From contig NC_067205.1 of the NCBI RefSeq assembly GCF_026262505.1, positions 13,764,001 through 13,828,000 of the forward strand: DNA of 64,000 bases, given 5' to 3'. Position numbers and translations under genes: made by a program. The notes under the pieces were generated by a model. That model was not told the DNA's origin. It did not search any database and worked only from the letters and a program-made list of their open reading frames with translations. Source of the DNA: Trichomonas vaginalis G3. Lineage: Eukaryota; Parabasalia; Trichomonadida; Trichomonadidae. Shown piece by piece: positions 9,061 to 17,951 of the stretch (the stretch's first letter is position 1; every line of letters begins with the position of its first letter).

Positions 9061-10146
9061 TTAGAAGAATTTTCTTATTCTTTCTGGCATGTTTTTATCT
9101 TTCCAGTACTCCCGCTCTAATGGTCCCAGATGAGTTGGTTTAGATTCTCTCAAGTTCTTAGATGGTATAACATCTTCAACGCCTCCTTCATATCTTACTT
9201 TATAAGTGTCATCGTTTATGTTGTAGCCAAGTATTTCAATAACCACTCCTCGCTTTGCTTCGTCAATGGTTTCAGCAAGTTTGCCATTACTACTTTCGAC
9301 TAATTTATGTCGAGGGTAAAATGCAATGGAGTCGTCAGCAGCTTTTATAAGATATCCATTACCTTGCGTAGAGTCTACGATATAATAATTTCGACTTAAC
9401 CTTAAATGTTTCTTTGTCAACGGTTTGTCGTCAAGAACTACACGAACTTTTGTACCAGGAATGAGGGTAAATTGTGTTGAATTTCTGATATTTTGTGTTT
9501 GGCTTCGTTTCTTTTGTATATACTTTTCTTCTTGTTGTTGTGTCATTGAATTTAGTGTATGGCCTGTTGTAGAATGCGTTGAGGAATTATATACTTCGAG
9601 AAAATGTTTCATTGTTTCTTCGGTAAAGTCTCGCTCTTGATTTAAATCTCTGAGCGTTCTTATGAAGCGGTTTATGATGCCGAGTATGTTATGGTTATGG
9701 TCTTCAGTAGTGTAGTGAGTTATGTTATGCTTAATGAGAAAATCTGTGATTTCATTGCTGAGGTATGCACTGTCTTGGTCTGATGTTAAAGTACTTGGGC
9801 TATGTTCTGCTACAAACTTTTGTAAAACTCTTAACACTTCACGAGTTCCTTTATTCCTCATTGGATATGCATATGCTTTGCGAGTGTTAACATTAATGAA
9901 GATGAGGAATGGTTTATGTCCTCCTTTTCTGCTTTGAATGAGAGTGTCAAATTGGTATGCGTCAGGAGTGTTGGAGTAAATTGGTAAAAAGTAGTCGTAA
10001 GGGTTTATTTTTGTTTGATGTACAACATTTTTGTCAAAGAACTTTTTAACTTCAGCTCTGTTAGTAAATCCCCAACTTTTTGCTGCTTCATTGAACTTCT
10101 TAAATGACCTCCATGGATGTTGTTCGAATACTTCTTTCAAGCTCAT
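9061..10146 (-). CDS. Maverick retroviral-type integrase (RVE) with chromo-like tail
   Basis: 361 residues, intact reading frame. The RVE core runs from about residue 50 to 220, with strands AYQFDTLIQSRKGGHKPFLIFINV and the motif TLTSDQDSAYLSNEITDFL. A DHNHNILGIINRFIRTLRDLN helix and a basic linker follow. The C-terminal YKVRYEGGVEDVIPSKNLRES resembles a chromo/Tudor-like barrel. In Mavericks this c-integrase joins element ends to the target. E2 holds a near-identical copy at 57278-58363. The leader contains AGAATAAAA, as do other E1 genes. Confidence 0.93.
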   Translation of the reverse strand: MSLKEVFEQHPWRSFKKFNEAAKSWGFTNRAEVKKFFDKNVVHQTKINPYDYFLPIYSNTPDAYQFDTLIQSRKGGHKPFLIFINVNTRKAYAYPMRNKGTREVLRVLQKFVAEHSPSTLTSDQDSAYLSNEITDFLIKHNITHYTTEDHNHNILGIINRFIRTLRDLNQERDFTEETMKHFLEVYNSSTHSTTGHTLNSMTQQQEEKYIQKKRSQTQNIRNSTQFTLIPGTKVRVVLDDKPLTKKHLRLSRNYYIVDSTQGNGYLIKAADDSIAFYPRHKLVESSNGKLAETIDEAKRGVVIEILGYNINDDTYKVRYEGGVEDVIPSKNLRESKPTHLGPLEREYWKDKNMPERIRKFF

Positions 10147-10186
10147 TTATGTAAAGTTAAAGATTTTATTCTAGGCTCAAGCGCGT

Positions 10187-13100
10187 TCATTGAACGCGGT
10201 ACCATGCGAATACAGTCATAAATGGTGGCATATAATCTTCACCCGAGCCTGTTGGATTTGTTGTGAAAGTATGGACATGATTTCTTCCTGGTTCAGTTGG
10301 TCGAAAAGTCTTTTTTGCTGAATTGTTATAAGATGGAGATAAAACTTCATTGCCAGCTTCATAGTCTGAGTTGTATAATGTGTGGTCTCTTAATGAGTGG
10401 CTATGGTCGCCAGAAAAGTTTGTAGTTCCTGTATGAGTGTGCGCAGGTAAGTTTGCTTCTTTAATTTTCTTTGAGCCTCCTGTTTGCTTTGAAGAGTTAG
10501 CACAGTATAAGAATTTGTCTACAATCTGTTCCCAAGTACCAAAACCTAAAACACTTGCTGGATTTGTTGAGTTCATTGACGTATAAATAGAGCCTATAGG
10601 ATATAATGTTTGAAGTATTTCAGTCTTTAATGTTTGAAGCTCTGTTTTGTCAGCTTTGTCCTCCATTATATCTTCATAGTTTTTAACTTCAACGATCCGA
10701 ATGAAAAACTCCGGATTTAAACCCATATCCATTTCTGCAGTTGCTGACCATATTTCTTCATTCCATTCAAAACTTTCACGAATATCTTCTCTATGAACTT
10801 CATAATGTACTTCTGTCTTAGTTCTGTTGAAACTTGTATATGTTATACCGTCAATGACTTTAGTTTCATTTGTTCTTTCAAGATATTCAGAATAATCTGA
10901 ACCAACGCGCACTCCCTTACCTCCTTTTACTGTATAATGCCAATGTTTTTTGTCAGCCTTTTTGTGAATACTTTTCTGAATTATTGCTATATCTTCTGCT
11001 CTAGTATACGAACTAAGTTCATCTCTGCTTGCTTTCTTTTCAAGTTCTTCATCCACATAAGTTTTGTCAGCTTTCTTATCTAAAAGCGTTGGTAGTTCAT
11101 ATGTTTCAAAGTTTCTGACACGACCTTCGATGTTCATATATTTACTATCTAAACTATTAAGAGTATCTTTTACGCTTGTACTTGGATTCTCTAAAGGTGC
11201 ACTTGAACCAAGGGTATAGTTCAATATTATGTCGTCTGCTCTAACAGTAGTGAAGGATTCATGCGTATGATTTTTGTCTGCTTTACTATTTAATGTAGCT
11301 TGAAGTTCATTTATATCGGAGATATTGTGTTTATGAGATTTCAAAACTTTGTTCGTTGCGTCAAGTTCATCTTTGTCAGCTTTACTTTTAATAGCATCTT
11401 CAAAAGTTATTTTTGCCTTAACTCTCAACATAAATCTTGGTTCAACTAATACACCGTTAACAAAGAAGTATGAAGCATAAATTTCATTGTTATAACCAAA
11501 TGCTTCTGGTGCTTTACCTGTGTCATACTGTACAGTACAACGTATGTCATAACCTTCAGCACGAATGAATTTATATCTTCTTTCATTAACATCTTCCGTC
11601 TTCACTTCTTCATCCTGTGTTAAATATCCGTGGTAGTCCGTTATAATCTGTTCATCTGAACTTATATAATGAACATGGTTTTTATCTGCTTTTTCGGCTA
11701 ATTTCTCTTCTATCTTATTTATTTCAAGTTCATGCCTACCACCACCTCCTTCAGAAGTATTTTTCTTCAGCTCTTGAAGAACATCCACTTCACCCTCTTC
11801 GGTGTCAATAATGAGACTTTGTGTTAAAACCTTTCCTGTCTTAATGGATGTTTGTAAAACTTCTTCTTCACCGTGTTCGGGGTCATGGTCGTCATCATAT
11901 CTTGTGAAATCAGAGATGTTGTCATACATTAAGCATATCTGTCTCAAAAGTTCTGCTATTTGAAACTGGAACGAAAGATATACAGAACTTTCATCATCTC
12001 CTAAAGTCAAGTCTGCTTTCTTAAGTATTTCTTGAATGTATGCAATGAGAACAGAGTACCTTGGAAAATATTCGAACAATATTTCATTAGCTGTTGGTTT
12101 TGGTGGTTCTTCTGGAGTTTCTGTTGTTTCAGTTCCTTCTGTAGGTTCTGTTGGAGTTTCTGCATCTCTTGATTTCAATGCTCTTGCTCTCAAAGACCTA
12201 AATGTTAGAGCACCAGGTTTTACAAAGGACTTTATAAATGCTTTAATAGTTCCTGGTAAGTTATTGTTAGCATTAAGTAAGTTCCTTATGCTTCCATCAT
12301 GTACGTCCATAGCACTATGTAAAAAATCTATACTTTTCTTGTAGTCAGCAATAGACTGACTGTGATTTTTTAAAGATTTGTCAATACCTTTAAGCCAATC
12401 TTCATGCATGTCTGATACTGAGCCAAGAATATCATTTGCTTCCTTTAGTGTATTTTGTGCTTGTCGTAAAGTATCCAATCCCGTACGTGCATTGTTTGCT
12501 ATACGTCTTACAGTATCTATTTGACTCCTTGTTTCTTGCATCCAACCAGATAAAGTTTTAATAGTATCCGAACCATTTGAAATGAAGTTCAAAGCATCTT
12601 TGACGTCATCTAAAGCTTCTTCACCAAGTACAGCCCATATCTTTCCGATTTGGTATTGAAGAACTCCATATGAACCAGCTGTTAAACCAGTATTTATAAG
12701 GTCCCATATCCATGATTTAGCAGTTTTTCCATCCTTTCCATCTTCTCCATCCAAACCGTTTTCGCCTTGAGGTCCTTGTATTCCTTGTGGTCCTTGAGGT
12801 CCACTGTCACCCTTCTCTCCTTTCAGTTCATCTTTATGTTCGTTATAATATTCTAATGTCATAAGGTGTACATCATTACTGCTACCAGCAACGCCGAGAA
12901 TTTGTTTCTCATTCATGACTAAATTCTTTAAGCATTTAATGTTGTCGTCAAATCGGAAGCTCTTTAGTAATTCAATGAGAACATTTAATACTTTCACTAA
13001 TGAGGCATCTACTGTAGAATTTATATATTGCACCGTTCCATCATTTATGATAGGAACTTTACTTGTTGTAATGAATGGGTCATACGTGTTAAAAGTATCG

Positions 13101-13237
13101 AAATCAATGACTTTTTTAGTTTTTCCATCGTCAATGACTAAATTGTTACCTTCCACTGTTAAAGTTGAGTTTTCATTTACTAGTTCATGTGCTCTTCTTG
13201 CTTCATTTGTTTCATACGCATATGCAGCAATAGTCAT
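10187..13237 (-). CDS. Phage-tail-like fibre protein with collagen segment
   Basis: 1016 residues, unbroken. Domains in order: a unique N-terminus; a collagen-like Gly-X-Y stretch (GEKGDSGPQGPQGIQGPQGE, about residues 140-170); a long helical/coiled region; a Thr/Glu/Pro linker (TEPTEGTETTETPEEPPKP); repeated ADKNHTH-type units with HxH motifs (NHVH, SHKH, NHTH, KHWH) interleaved with ISDINELQATLNSK repeats; and a C-terminal tail-collar/gp10-like domain (LYPIGSIYTSMNSTNPASVL ... FGTWEQIVDKF ... PAHTHTG ... YMPPFMTVFAWYRVQ). HxH motifs bind metal in phage fibres, and tail-collar domains occur in phage receptor-binding proteins. It probably forms a trimeric spike on the particle, by inference. 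E2 keeps only the 3' half. Confidence 0.85.
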   Translation of the reverse strand: MTIAAYAYETNEARRAHELVNENSTLTVEGNNLVIDDGKTKKVIDFDTFNTYDPFITTSKVPIINDGTVQYINSTVDASLVKVLNVLIELLKSFRFDDNIKCLKNLVMNEKQILGVAGSSNDVHLMTLEYYNEHKDELKGEKGDSGPQGPQGIQGPQGENGLDGEDGKDGKTAKSWIWDLINTGLTAGSYGVLQYQIGKIWAVLGEEALDDVKDALNFISNGSDTIKTLSGWMQETRSQIDTVRRIANNARTGLDTLRQAQNTLKEANDILGSVSDMHEDWLKGIDKSLKNHSQSIADYKKSIDFLHSAMDVHDGSIRNLLNANNNLPGTIKAFIKSFVKPGALTFRSLRARALKSRDAETPTEPTEGTETTETPEEPPKPTANEILFEYFPRYSVLIAYIQEILKKADLTLGDDESSVYLSFQFQIAELLRQICLMYDNISDFTRYDDDHDPEHGEEEVLQTSIKTGKVLTQSLIIDTEEGEVDVLQELKKNTSEGGGGRHELEINKIEEKLAEKADKNHVHYISSDEQIITDYHGYLTQDEEVKTEDVNERRYKFIRAEGYDIRCTVQYDTGKAPEAFGYNNEIYASYFFVNGVLVEPRFMLRVKAKITFEDAIKSKADKDELDATNKVLKSHKHNISDINELQATLNSKADKNHTHESFTTVRADDIILNYTLGSSAPLENPSTSVKDTLNSLDSKYMNIEGRVRNFETYELPTLLDKKADKTYVDEELEKKASRDELSSYTRAEDIAIIQKSIHKKADKKHWHYTVKGGKGVRVGSDYSEYLERTNETKVIDGITYTSFNRTKTEVHYEVHREDIRESFEWNEEIWSATAEMDMGLNPEFFIRIVEVKNYEDIMEDKADKTELQTLKTEILQTLYPIGSIYTSMNSTNPASVLGFGTWEQIVDKFLYCANSSKQTGGSKKIKEANLPAHTHTGTTNFSGDHSHSLRDHTLYNSDYEAGNEVLSPSYNNSAKKTFRPTEPGRNHVHTFTTNPTGSGEDYMPPFMTVFAWYRVQ

Positions 13238-13254
13238 ATTTTAATGAGAATAAA
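13238..13254. promoter_or_regulatory. 17-bp divergent intergenic gap (fibre / penton-like B)
   Basis: Only ATTTTAATGAGAATAAA separates the two divergent start codons. AGAATAAAA also occurs in the divergent gap at 14867-14891 and upstream of the integrase start at 10146. The similar gap at 16150-16166 reads TTTAATCTTATTAAAA. Confidence 0.45.
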
Positions 13255-14010
13255 ATGTTGTTCTATTTGCAAAGTACAGACCCAAACGAATACGGGACAG
13301 TAAAGCTACAAACAAACTTAGGACTTCAGAATGAAGCACTTGCTTTCAGAGTTGTTGACTTCAATACTATCGCAACTTTTGTCATAACAGATGAAACAGA
13401 TTTCATAGAGATTGAAATAGATGGTGTAAGAAGTGTTATAACATTTCCTAACAGAGCTGGGTATAGAATATATAAAATTGCTGGAGTCATAGATACTCTC
13501 ATAAATGAAGAAACTATTGACAACATAGATGTCGAACTCTCTTCTGAGGGAACATTGAAGTTCAGTTATGCGAAGGAGTTTAAGATAACACGAATGAGTC
13601 ATAGAGTTCAATTGCTTCTGGGAGCATACCATATGACATTTCCTTTGAAAAGTGTTGACAAAACGATTGAGATGAAATCTGTTCCATACGTATGTTATGG
13701 TAATTGTTTATACATTGAGTCAAAAATAGCTAATGTCACAGGTATTTCAGGAGTTAATAGTAAAGGTTCAGTAGAATATAAATCCTTCTGTTATGCAGTC
13801 AATTCAATGTTCATTCCAAATGTTCCTGTCATAGCAACTCATTTAGGTAAATGGGTTCGCATTAGTCCTCATAATTTGAAAGACATGCAATTCAGACTTG
13901 TTGACTTTCAAGGAGAGCCTGTAGAACTGAAGGCACCAGTGCGAATGACTGTTGAAGTTGACTTTTTAGAAAATATTAAATGCGACGCTTACAAGAGAAC
14001 TCAGAGCTAA
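13255..14010 (+). CDS. Penton-like minor capsid candidate B
   Basis: 251 residues, intact, beta-rich. The C-terminal region (IPNVPVIATHLGKWVRIS, then DMQFRLVDFQGEPVELKAP and VRMTVEVDFLE) has the strand-turn-strand layout seen at the end of Polinton and virophage penton proteins, where a D-x-x-G turn precedes the last two strands. It is divergently paired with the fibre gene, a natural partner for a vertex protein. Candidates A and C share a related pattern, so one of the three is probably the true penton. Starts MLFYLQSTDPNEYGTVKL. Confidence 0.6.
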   Translation: MLFYLQSTDPNEYGTVKLQTNLGLQNEALAFRVVDFNTIATFVITDETDFIEIEIDGVRSVITFPNRAGYRIYKIAGVIDTLINEETIDNIDVELSSEGTLKFSYAKEFKITRMSHRVQLLLGAYHMTFPLKSVDKTIEMKSVPYVCYGNCLYIESKIANVTGISGVNSKGSVEYKSFCYAVNSMFIPNVPVIATHLGKWVRISPHNLKDMQFRLVDFQGEPVELKAPVRMTVEVDFLENIKCDAYKRTQS

Positions 14011-14221
14011 AAATATAAAGTATGAATGTTATGTATTAGGTCATGAACTTTGGTTGTTGCTGTTTGATGAAACAAATGAGTTAGTTATGTCAGTCAAGAG
14101 AACAGAAAAATATTGTGTTAGTGAAAACTGCACCAAGTCAATAAGATTAGGTTTGCATTATGAAGATGAGTTCGATACTGTTGAAGAAGTTTTGGATAGA
14201 TATTACAAATTGCTAACTTGA
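14011..14221 (+). CDS. Short open frame, about 70 residues, unknown
   Basis: An open frame after penton-like B reads ECYVLGHELWLLLFDETN, then VKRTEKYCVSENCTKSIRLG and FDTVEEVLDRYYKLLT before a stop at 14219. Codon use looks real, but no good ATG is seen near its start and it overlaps the end of the previous gene, so the start is uncertain. No family recognised. It faces the convergent gene at 14246. Confidence 0.35.
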
Positions 14222-14245
14222 AATTTTTTGGACTGACTGACTGCT

Positions 14246-14866
14246 TTAATTTACTAAAACATATTTCAAACAAAGCTTATAGTCAGTAGATAGTTTTGTA
14301 TACTCGTTCGAATATCTATACTTAAACTCAACTCCTGTAGTTCCTGGCGTTTCAATGATGCGGATGTTACCTATTTTCATGAATAGTGGAGTTTGACCAC
14401 AGCATTCGATTTCAGGGTCGAGATAGTCAATAACGCACTGTTTCCCTGTTATTCGTGATATAACATTTTCAAGGTCCTCCTTTGTTAGAATTATTTGGTT
14501 CTTGCTTATAAGATTTGTCAAAAGCTTCTTATCGTCTTTGAGTAAGATAGTTTGATATAACTGAAGAAGGTAATGGTCTACGTTATCTGAAGGATTTGTT
14601 TGAACATTTGTGTAAGGGTTGTCGTTGGCTTCTCTTGAAAGAATTTGGTCCAGTGGTGGATACTCTAACTTAACATCTGATGTAGCGTTAGCGTTTGCAC
14701 TTGAAGCTGAGTTTAAATTCACCGACTTAAGTTCTGGTTCTTTTTCTTTCAAACACTCTGAACTATAGTTCTTTATGACAATATTGTTTGTCATTCGTGA
14801 GTCAACATTTGATGTTGGTTCAATTGGAACATTAACGGCACCAGCTAAGATGGATTTGCTTCTCAT
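14246..14866 (-). CDS. Maverick protein of 206 residues, unknown
   Basis: Start MRSKSILAGAVNVPIEPTSN; the first 80 residues are low complexity and Asn/Ser rich (SASSANANATSDVKL). The rest is a helical then beta-rich domain with LENVISRITGKQCVIDYLDP, ECCGQTPLFMKIGNIRII and a final VEFKYRYSNEYTKL. I do not recognise it. It is divergent from the gene at 14892 with a 25-bp gap holding AGAATAAAA. A virion-associated role is possible from its place among structural genes. It does not show an adenain-type protease triad. Confidence 0.5.
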   Translation of the reverse strand: MRSKSILAGAVNVPIEPTSNVDSRMTNNIVIKNYSSECLKEKEPELKSVNLNSASSANANATSDVKLEYPPLDQILSREANDNPYTNVQTNPSDNVDHYLLQLYQTILLKDDKKLLTNLISKNQIILTKEDLENVISRITGKQCVIDYLDPEIECCGQTPLFMKIGNIRIIETPGTTGVEFKYRYSNEYTKLSTDYKLCLKYVLVN

Positions 14867-14891
14867 TTCATATAGAATAAAAACCTTTTAT

Positions 14892-15293
14892 ATGTATGAA
14901 ATGAACAATATACTCGACAAGGGTTTGAATGTAAAGCTAACGAATGAAAATATTGTTGAATTCACTGAGACAGGTGCTGTGTATAAAGATGTAGAGCTAC
15001 TGAACAAAAGAGCTAAGGGAAGAAGCAGGAACATGAACAAAGGGTGGAAGCCTATAAAAATTTATGTCAATGATGGCTCAGGAGGTTCAAACATAAAGTA
15101 TGCAGAAAGTTATAGAGTTTATGCTCTCAAGGGAGAGAAGCCTTCATTTAAGAACAGCTATTCTAACGCATATCCTCAAAAGCTAACGGATGGGGAAGTG
15201 GATGATATGAATGACTGCAAAAATATTAACAGAAATGGCGACAGAGATGCATGGAATTTGTTTACCATCAGTCAATTGAAGGTTAAACTTTAA
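14892..15293 (+). CDS. Maverick protein of 133 residues, unknown
   Basis: Start MYEMNNILDKGLNVKLTNEN, chosen because it lies just after the short divergent gap rather than the longer frame that overlaps the neighbour. It has a basic patch (NKRAKGRSRNMNKGWKPIKI), a glycine-rich turn (VNDGSGGSNIKYAE) and the end WNLFTISQLKVKL. It overlaps the 3' end of the ATPase gene by four bases on the other strand. No family recognised. Confidence 0.5.
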   Translation: MYEMNNILDKGLNVKLTNENIVEFTETGAVYKDVELLNKRAKGRSRNMNKGWKPIKIYVNDGSGGSNIKYAESYRVYALKGEKPSFKNSYSNAYPQKLTDGEVDDMNDCKNINRNGDRDAWNLFTISQLKVKL

Positions 15294-16149
15294 AACAATG
15301 TTGGTCGTTCCCATGGAATATTTTTGACTTTAATGGTATTAGTCATGATATGAATCTCAAGGTATGAACGAGGAGAGATGAGAGACTTATATGCTTCCCA
15401 AATTTCTTCAAAAGGTAATGTTATACCTGACTGTTTCCAAATGAGTTCAATATCATAACGTGAGAAACCTTGAAAGATAACGAAGTCAGTTATGAGGCGT
15501 TTTATGTTTAAAGCAAGAAAACGCCATGTTTGCATAAGTATTGCTACAGTTAAGTGGTAATGTCTGACTTTAGTTATGATGTTAGCTAATGGTGAGTCAG
15601 GCTTTGAAACTAAACCTTTTCCAGCGAAGTCGTCGCAAACGAGCAGAGTGTTTGAAGTTTTGATAGAATGTAGTTTGTCAGTCGTTTCATATCGTAAACT
15701 CCTGAGTACTGACGTAAGTGGTGTTTGTCAATAATTCTTTCCATCTCCTCAGAAGTCTTTTGCATTCCTGACTGTATAAATTCAACGATGGCATAATATT
15801 TCCTCTTACGTCGAATGTAACGTTGAAGAAATTCAATGAGTTCACTGTCTGGAACTTTAACGACAGAGGCTTGAACTTTTGACATGAATGTTTTCGCTGT
15901 TGAATCCATAGAGTCTGAAGTTGCTGATATAATGATTTGGTCATAGTAAGAGTCGTTTCCTAAACGCTCTGTTATGAGTATATGACGAATGAGGTTAAAT
16001 GTCTTACCTGAACCCATCTTTCCACAATAGAAATACACACCATTTGAACAGAATTCATAATCTTTGCTGAAAGGAAGAATGAGAGAAGAGTTAAGTTTGT
16101 CTGTAGTTTCATTCATGTCTTCATCTACATCATGTATTAAATGCTTCAT
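15290..16149 (-). pseudogene. FtsK/HerA-type genome-packaging ATPase, broken
   Basis: The Walker A motif GKMGSGKTFNLIRHIL is near residue 43, followed by DQIIISATSDSMDSTAKTF and a helical middle. The C-terminal part reads DFVIFQGFSRYDIELIWKQS. This is the A32-like ATPase of Polintons, which pumps DNA into the capsid. It pairs divergently with penton-like C through a 17-bp gap. The gene looks broken, with about one or two breaks. The start at 16149 (MKHLIHDVDEDMNE) follows the compact divergent gap. Confidence 0.85.
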
Positions 16150-16166
16150 TTTAATCTTATTAAAAA

Positions 16167-17047
16167 TGCAAGTCAGAAATATTCAGAACATAGCACCGAG
16201 TCTAACTGACAAGAGTATAAAGATATACTATGAACATGTTATGATGAAACCAACCAAAATTCAAGAAAGTCAGTATACTTATGAATATCCAAGACACTGA
16301 GTAGAGTATATAGGAGGTGAGAAAGCTATTGAAATCAGACAGGTTCGAAGTATTCCAGCAGGAAGAACAATATTATTGAAGAACTTTAATGTTTTGAGGT
16401 ATAATGATGAAACAAAGAAGCAAGATAGTTTTCCTGTTGCTGTGTATGTGAACTTAGACACAGGAGATGACATGAAAGTTTTTAATACAAAACTTCAAAC
16501 GGTATTGAAAGAACAACTTATAGCAGAAGGGCACCCATTACCATCAGAAGTTAGCATAGCATATAATTTTGAAACAAATGCAATAGATTTTAAAGTCGTC
16601 TCTGCAAAGAAGTCAGGATTTACATTTAATGAAGCAGATGTCTATTCGAATGAAAACTTCAAAGCTATTGCATGGTTAGATAATGACGATTGCTTTAAGA
16701 AAATCTTTAAATTCAGTGACTCAAAGATGTCACTAGATGACCTTCGTGGAATGTTACCATCGACGTTTACAGTAGAAGGTTCAGCAGGATTGCTTACAAG
16801 ATTGTCAATTGGTGGTATTTGGTCTCGTGAGAACATTGTTATAAAATCCAGTATAAGTGAATTTGCTGAAGAATCTATATTATGTCTTTCAAACTATATG
16901 TATTCGCCGCCGAAGCATTATAGTATAACAAACTTTGTCAGTAAGTTTAACATAAGACTTGTCGAACCTTCTTCAATGAAAGATGTTGTGCTACCTAAAG
17001 ATGGAAAGGATGGACTCATTATTGAGATGATTTTAATAGCATATTAA
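16167..17047 (+). pseudogene. Penton-like minor capsid candidate C
   Basis: Beta-rich protein, with the longest intact stretch at 16376-17047. It shares with candidate A the segment GIWSRENIVIKSSI ... MYSPPKHYSI and the terminal LPKDGKDGLIIEMILIAY, compared with LPPDGKDCLYIEAQLL in A. The match extends over the last ~70 residues, so the two are paralogues. It sits after the packaging ATPase. It looks broken, about one break. Stop and next start touch at 17045-17050 (TAAATG). Confidence 0.55.
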
Positions 17048-17272
17048 ATGAGCTTGTTCTTGAAGGTCATTCATGATGAAATAACTGTTGTAGAAGATGT
17101 TAGCAATTGTTCAGACATTTTGAAGCGAATAGATGATATAAGAAATAAGTTAGATAGACCGCAAAGCGGTGAGGGCGAAGCCCGTGAGAATGTTTATGTT
17201 TCATTGACTTTCTCCAGTAACGAGAACTTTTATGAGATAATATTGAAGAGAGATGGTTTTAATATGGTGTAA
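17048..17272 (+). CDS. Small Maverick protein, 74 residues
   Basis: MSLFLKVIHDEITVVEDVSN ..., a short helical protein (DILKRIDDIRNKLD) followed by a beta-like tail (VYVSLTFSSNENFYEIIL). It is contiguous with its neighbours on both sides (TAAATG joints), suggesting one transcription unit 16167-17795. It carries the third twin-hairpin sequence in frame, read as PQSGEGEAR. No family recognised. Confidence 0.5.
   Translation: MSLFLKVIHDEITVVEDVSNCSDILKRIDDIRNKLDRPQSGEGEARENVYVSLTFSSNENFYEIILKRDGFNMV
17158..17183 (+). repeat. 26-nt twin-hairpin micro-element, copy c
   Basis: ACCGC-AAA-GCGGT (17158-17170), spacer GA, then GGGC-GAA-GCCC (17173-17183). The reverse complement has the same order as copies a and b (11-nt hairpin with TTC loop, TC, 13-nt hairpin). 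Relative to the coding strand the orientation and phase match a and b. Confidence 0.85.
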
Positions 17273-17795
17273 ATGGTAGCTTGGGCAGCTTTAGGCGCAA
17301 TGGGAACAAAAGCATTAGCATTTGGAGCAAAAGCACTTGGAGCTTATGACGCAGTAAATAAAATGAGTGGAGGAAGGGTTTCGAAGACATTAGATGCAAA
17401 TAAAGGAAGATTGGAGGCTGGGTTGCAAAGAAGTTAAGATTAAATAAAATAGGGCTCATAAATAAAGCATCCAATTTGGTTGCGACTGAGTCAGAAAATG
17501 CTTTAGGAAAGGACGATGAGTTTGCAAAACACGCAAAAGACTTTAATGACCAGATGAAAGGTGAAACAATGCATTTAAATAGTCGATGGAACTAAAGAAA
17601 ATGTTTCTTCTCCACCAGTAGTTTTCCGTATGGTCCTATGGAATGTATGGAAACCCTTACGAAAGACCATTTGACCCATTGACTGGTGGAAGTAACTGGT
17701 ATCATTACGGACGAAGAAGAAAGACAGCCAAGTTGGAGACAGACGTGAAGAAAGCAACTAAAAAGAAACCAAGGAAGAGAGTTATAAAGCAATGA
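17273..17795 (+). pseudogene. Hydrophobic N-terminus / basic C-terminus protein (pVI/pX-like?)
   Basis: Starts MVAWAALGAMGTKALAFGAK, a Gly/Ala-rich amphipathic or hydrophobic helix. The far end has GGSNWYHYGRRRKTAKLE and a lysine/arginine-rich tail (KKKPRKRVIKQ). A membrane-active N-terminus with a basic C-terminus recalls adenoviral pVI/pX-type internal virion proteins; that is a resemblance only. It looks broken, about two breaks. Its last codons lie at the inner edge of the terminal inverted repeat. Confidence 0.4.
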
Positions 17796-17803
17796 ATTCA
17801 ACA

Positions 17804-17850
17804 GGGTAGAAATGAGGTTAGAAATCGGGTTAGATATACCCATCTACCCT
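17804..17850 (-). repeat. 12-bp iteron array in the E1 terminal repeat
   Basis: Minus strand: GGGTATATCTAACCCGATT, with units TCTAACCCGATT, TCTAACCTCATT and TCTACCC. The CCGAT core matches the two arrays around the E1 cassette and differs from the ACGTTT core of E2. Confidence 0.75.
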
Positions 17851-17951
17851 AAATTTATTTTTGTGCTATGTTTTCATACGTGTGAGGGTGGTGATATCAT
17901 TTATTTTTAAGTTTGTTTTTTTATAAATGACAGAACAAAAATATAACATTT

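Noticed and set aside
10179-10197. Possible fifth twin hairpin at the end of the fibre gene
   Set aside because: CGCGTTC-ATT-GAACGCG is a single strong hairpin; no second hairpin with the 2-nt spacer follows, and E2 lacks part of the outer stem.
14246-15293. Adenovirus-type cysteine protease expected in a Maverick
   Set aside because: Neither unknown protein here shows a His-Asp/Glu-Cys arrangement; the protease was not found in the visible part of either copy.
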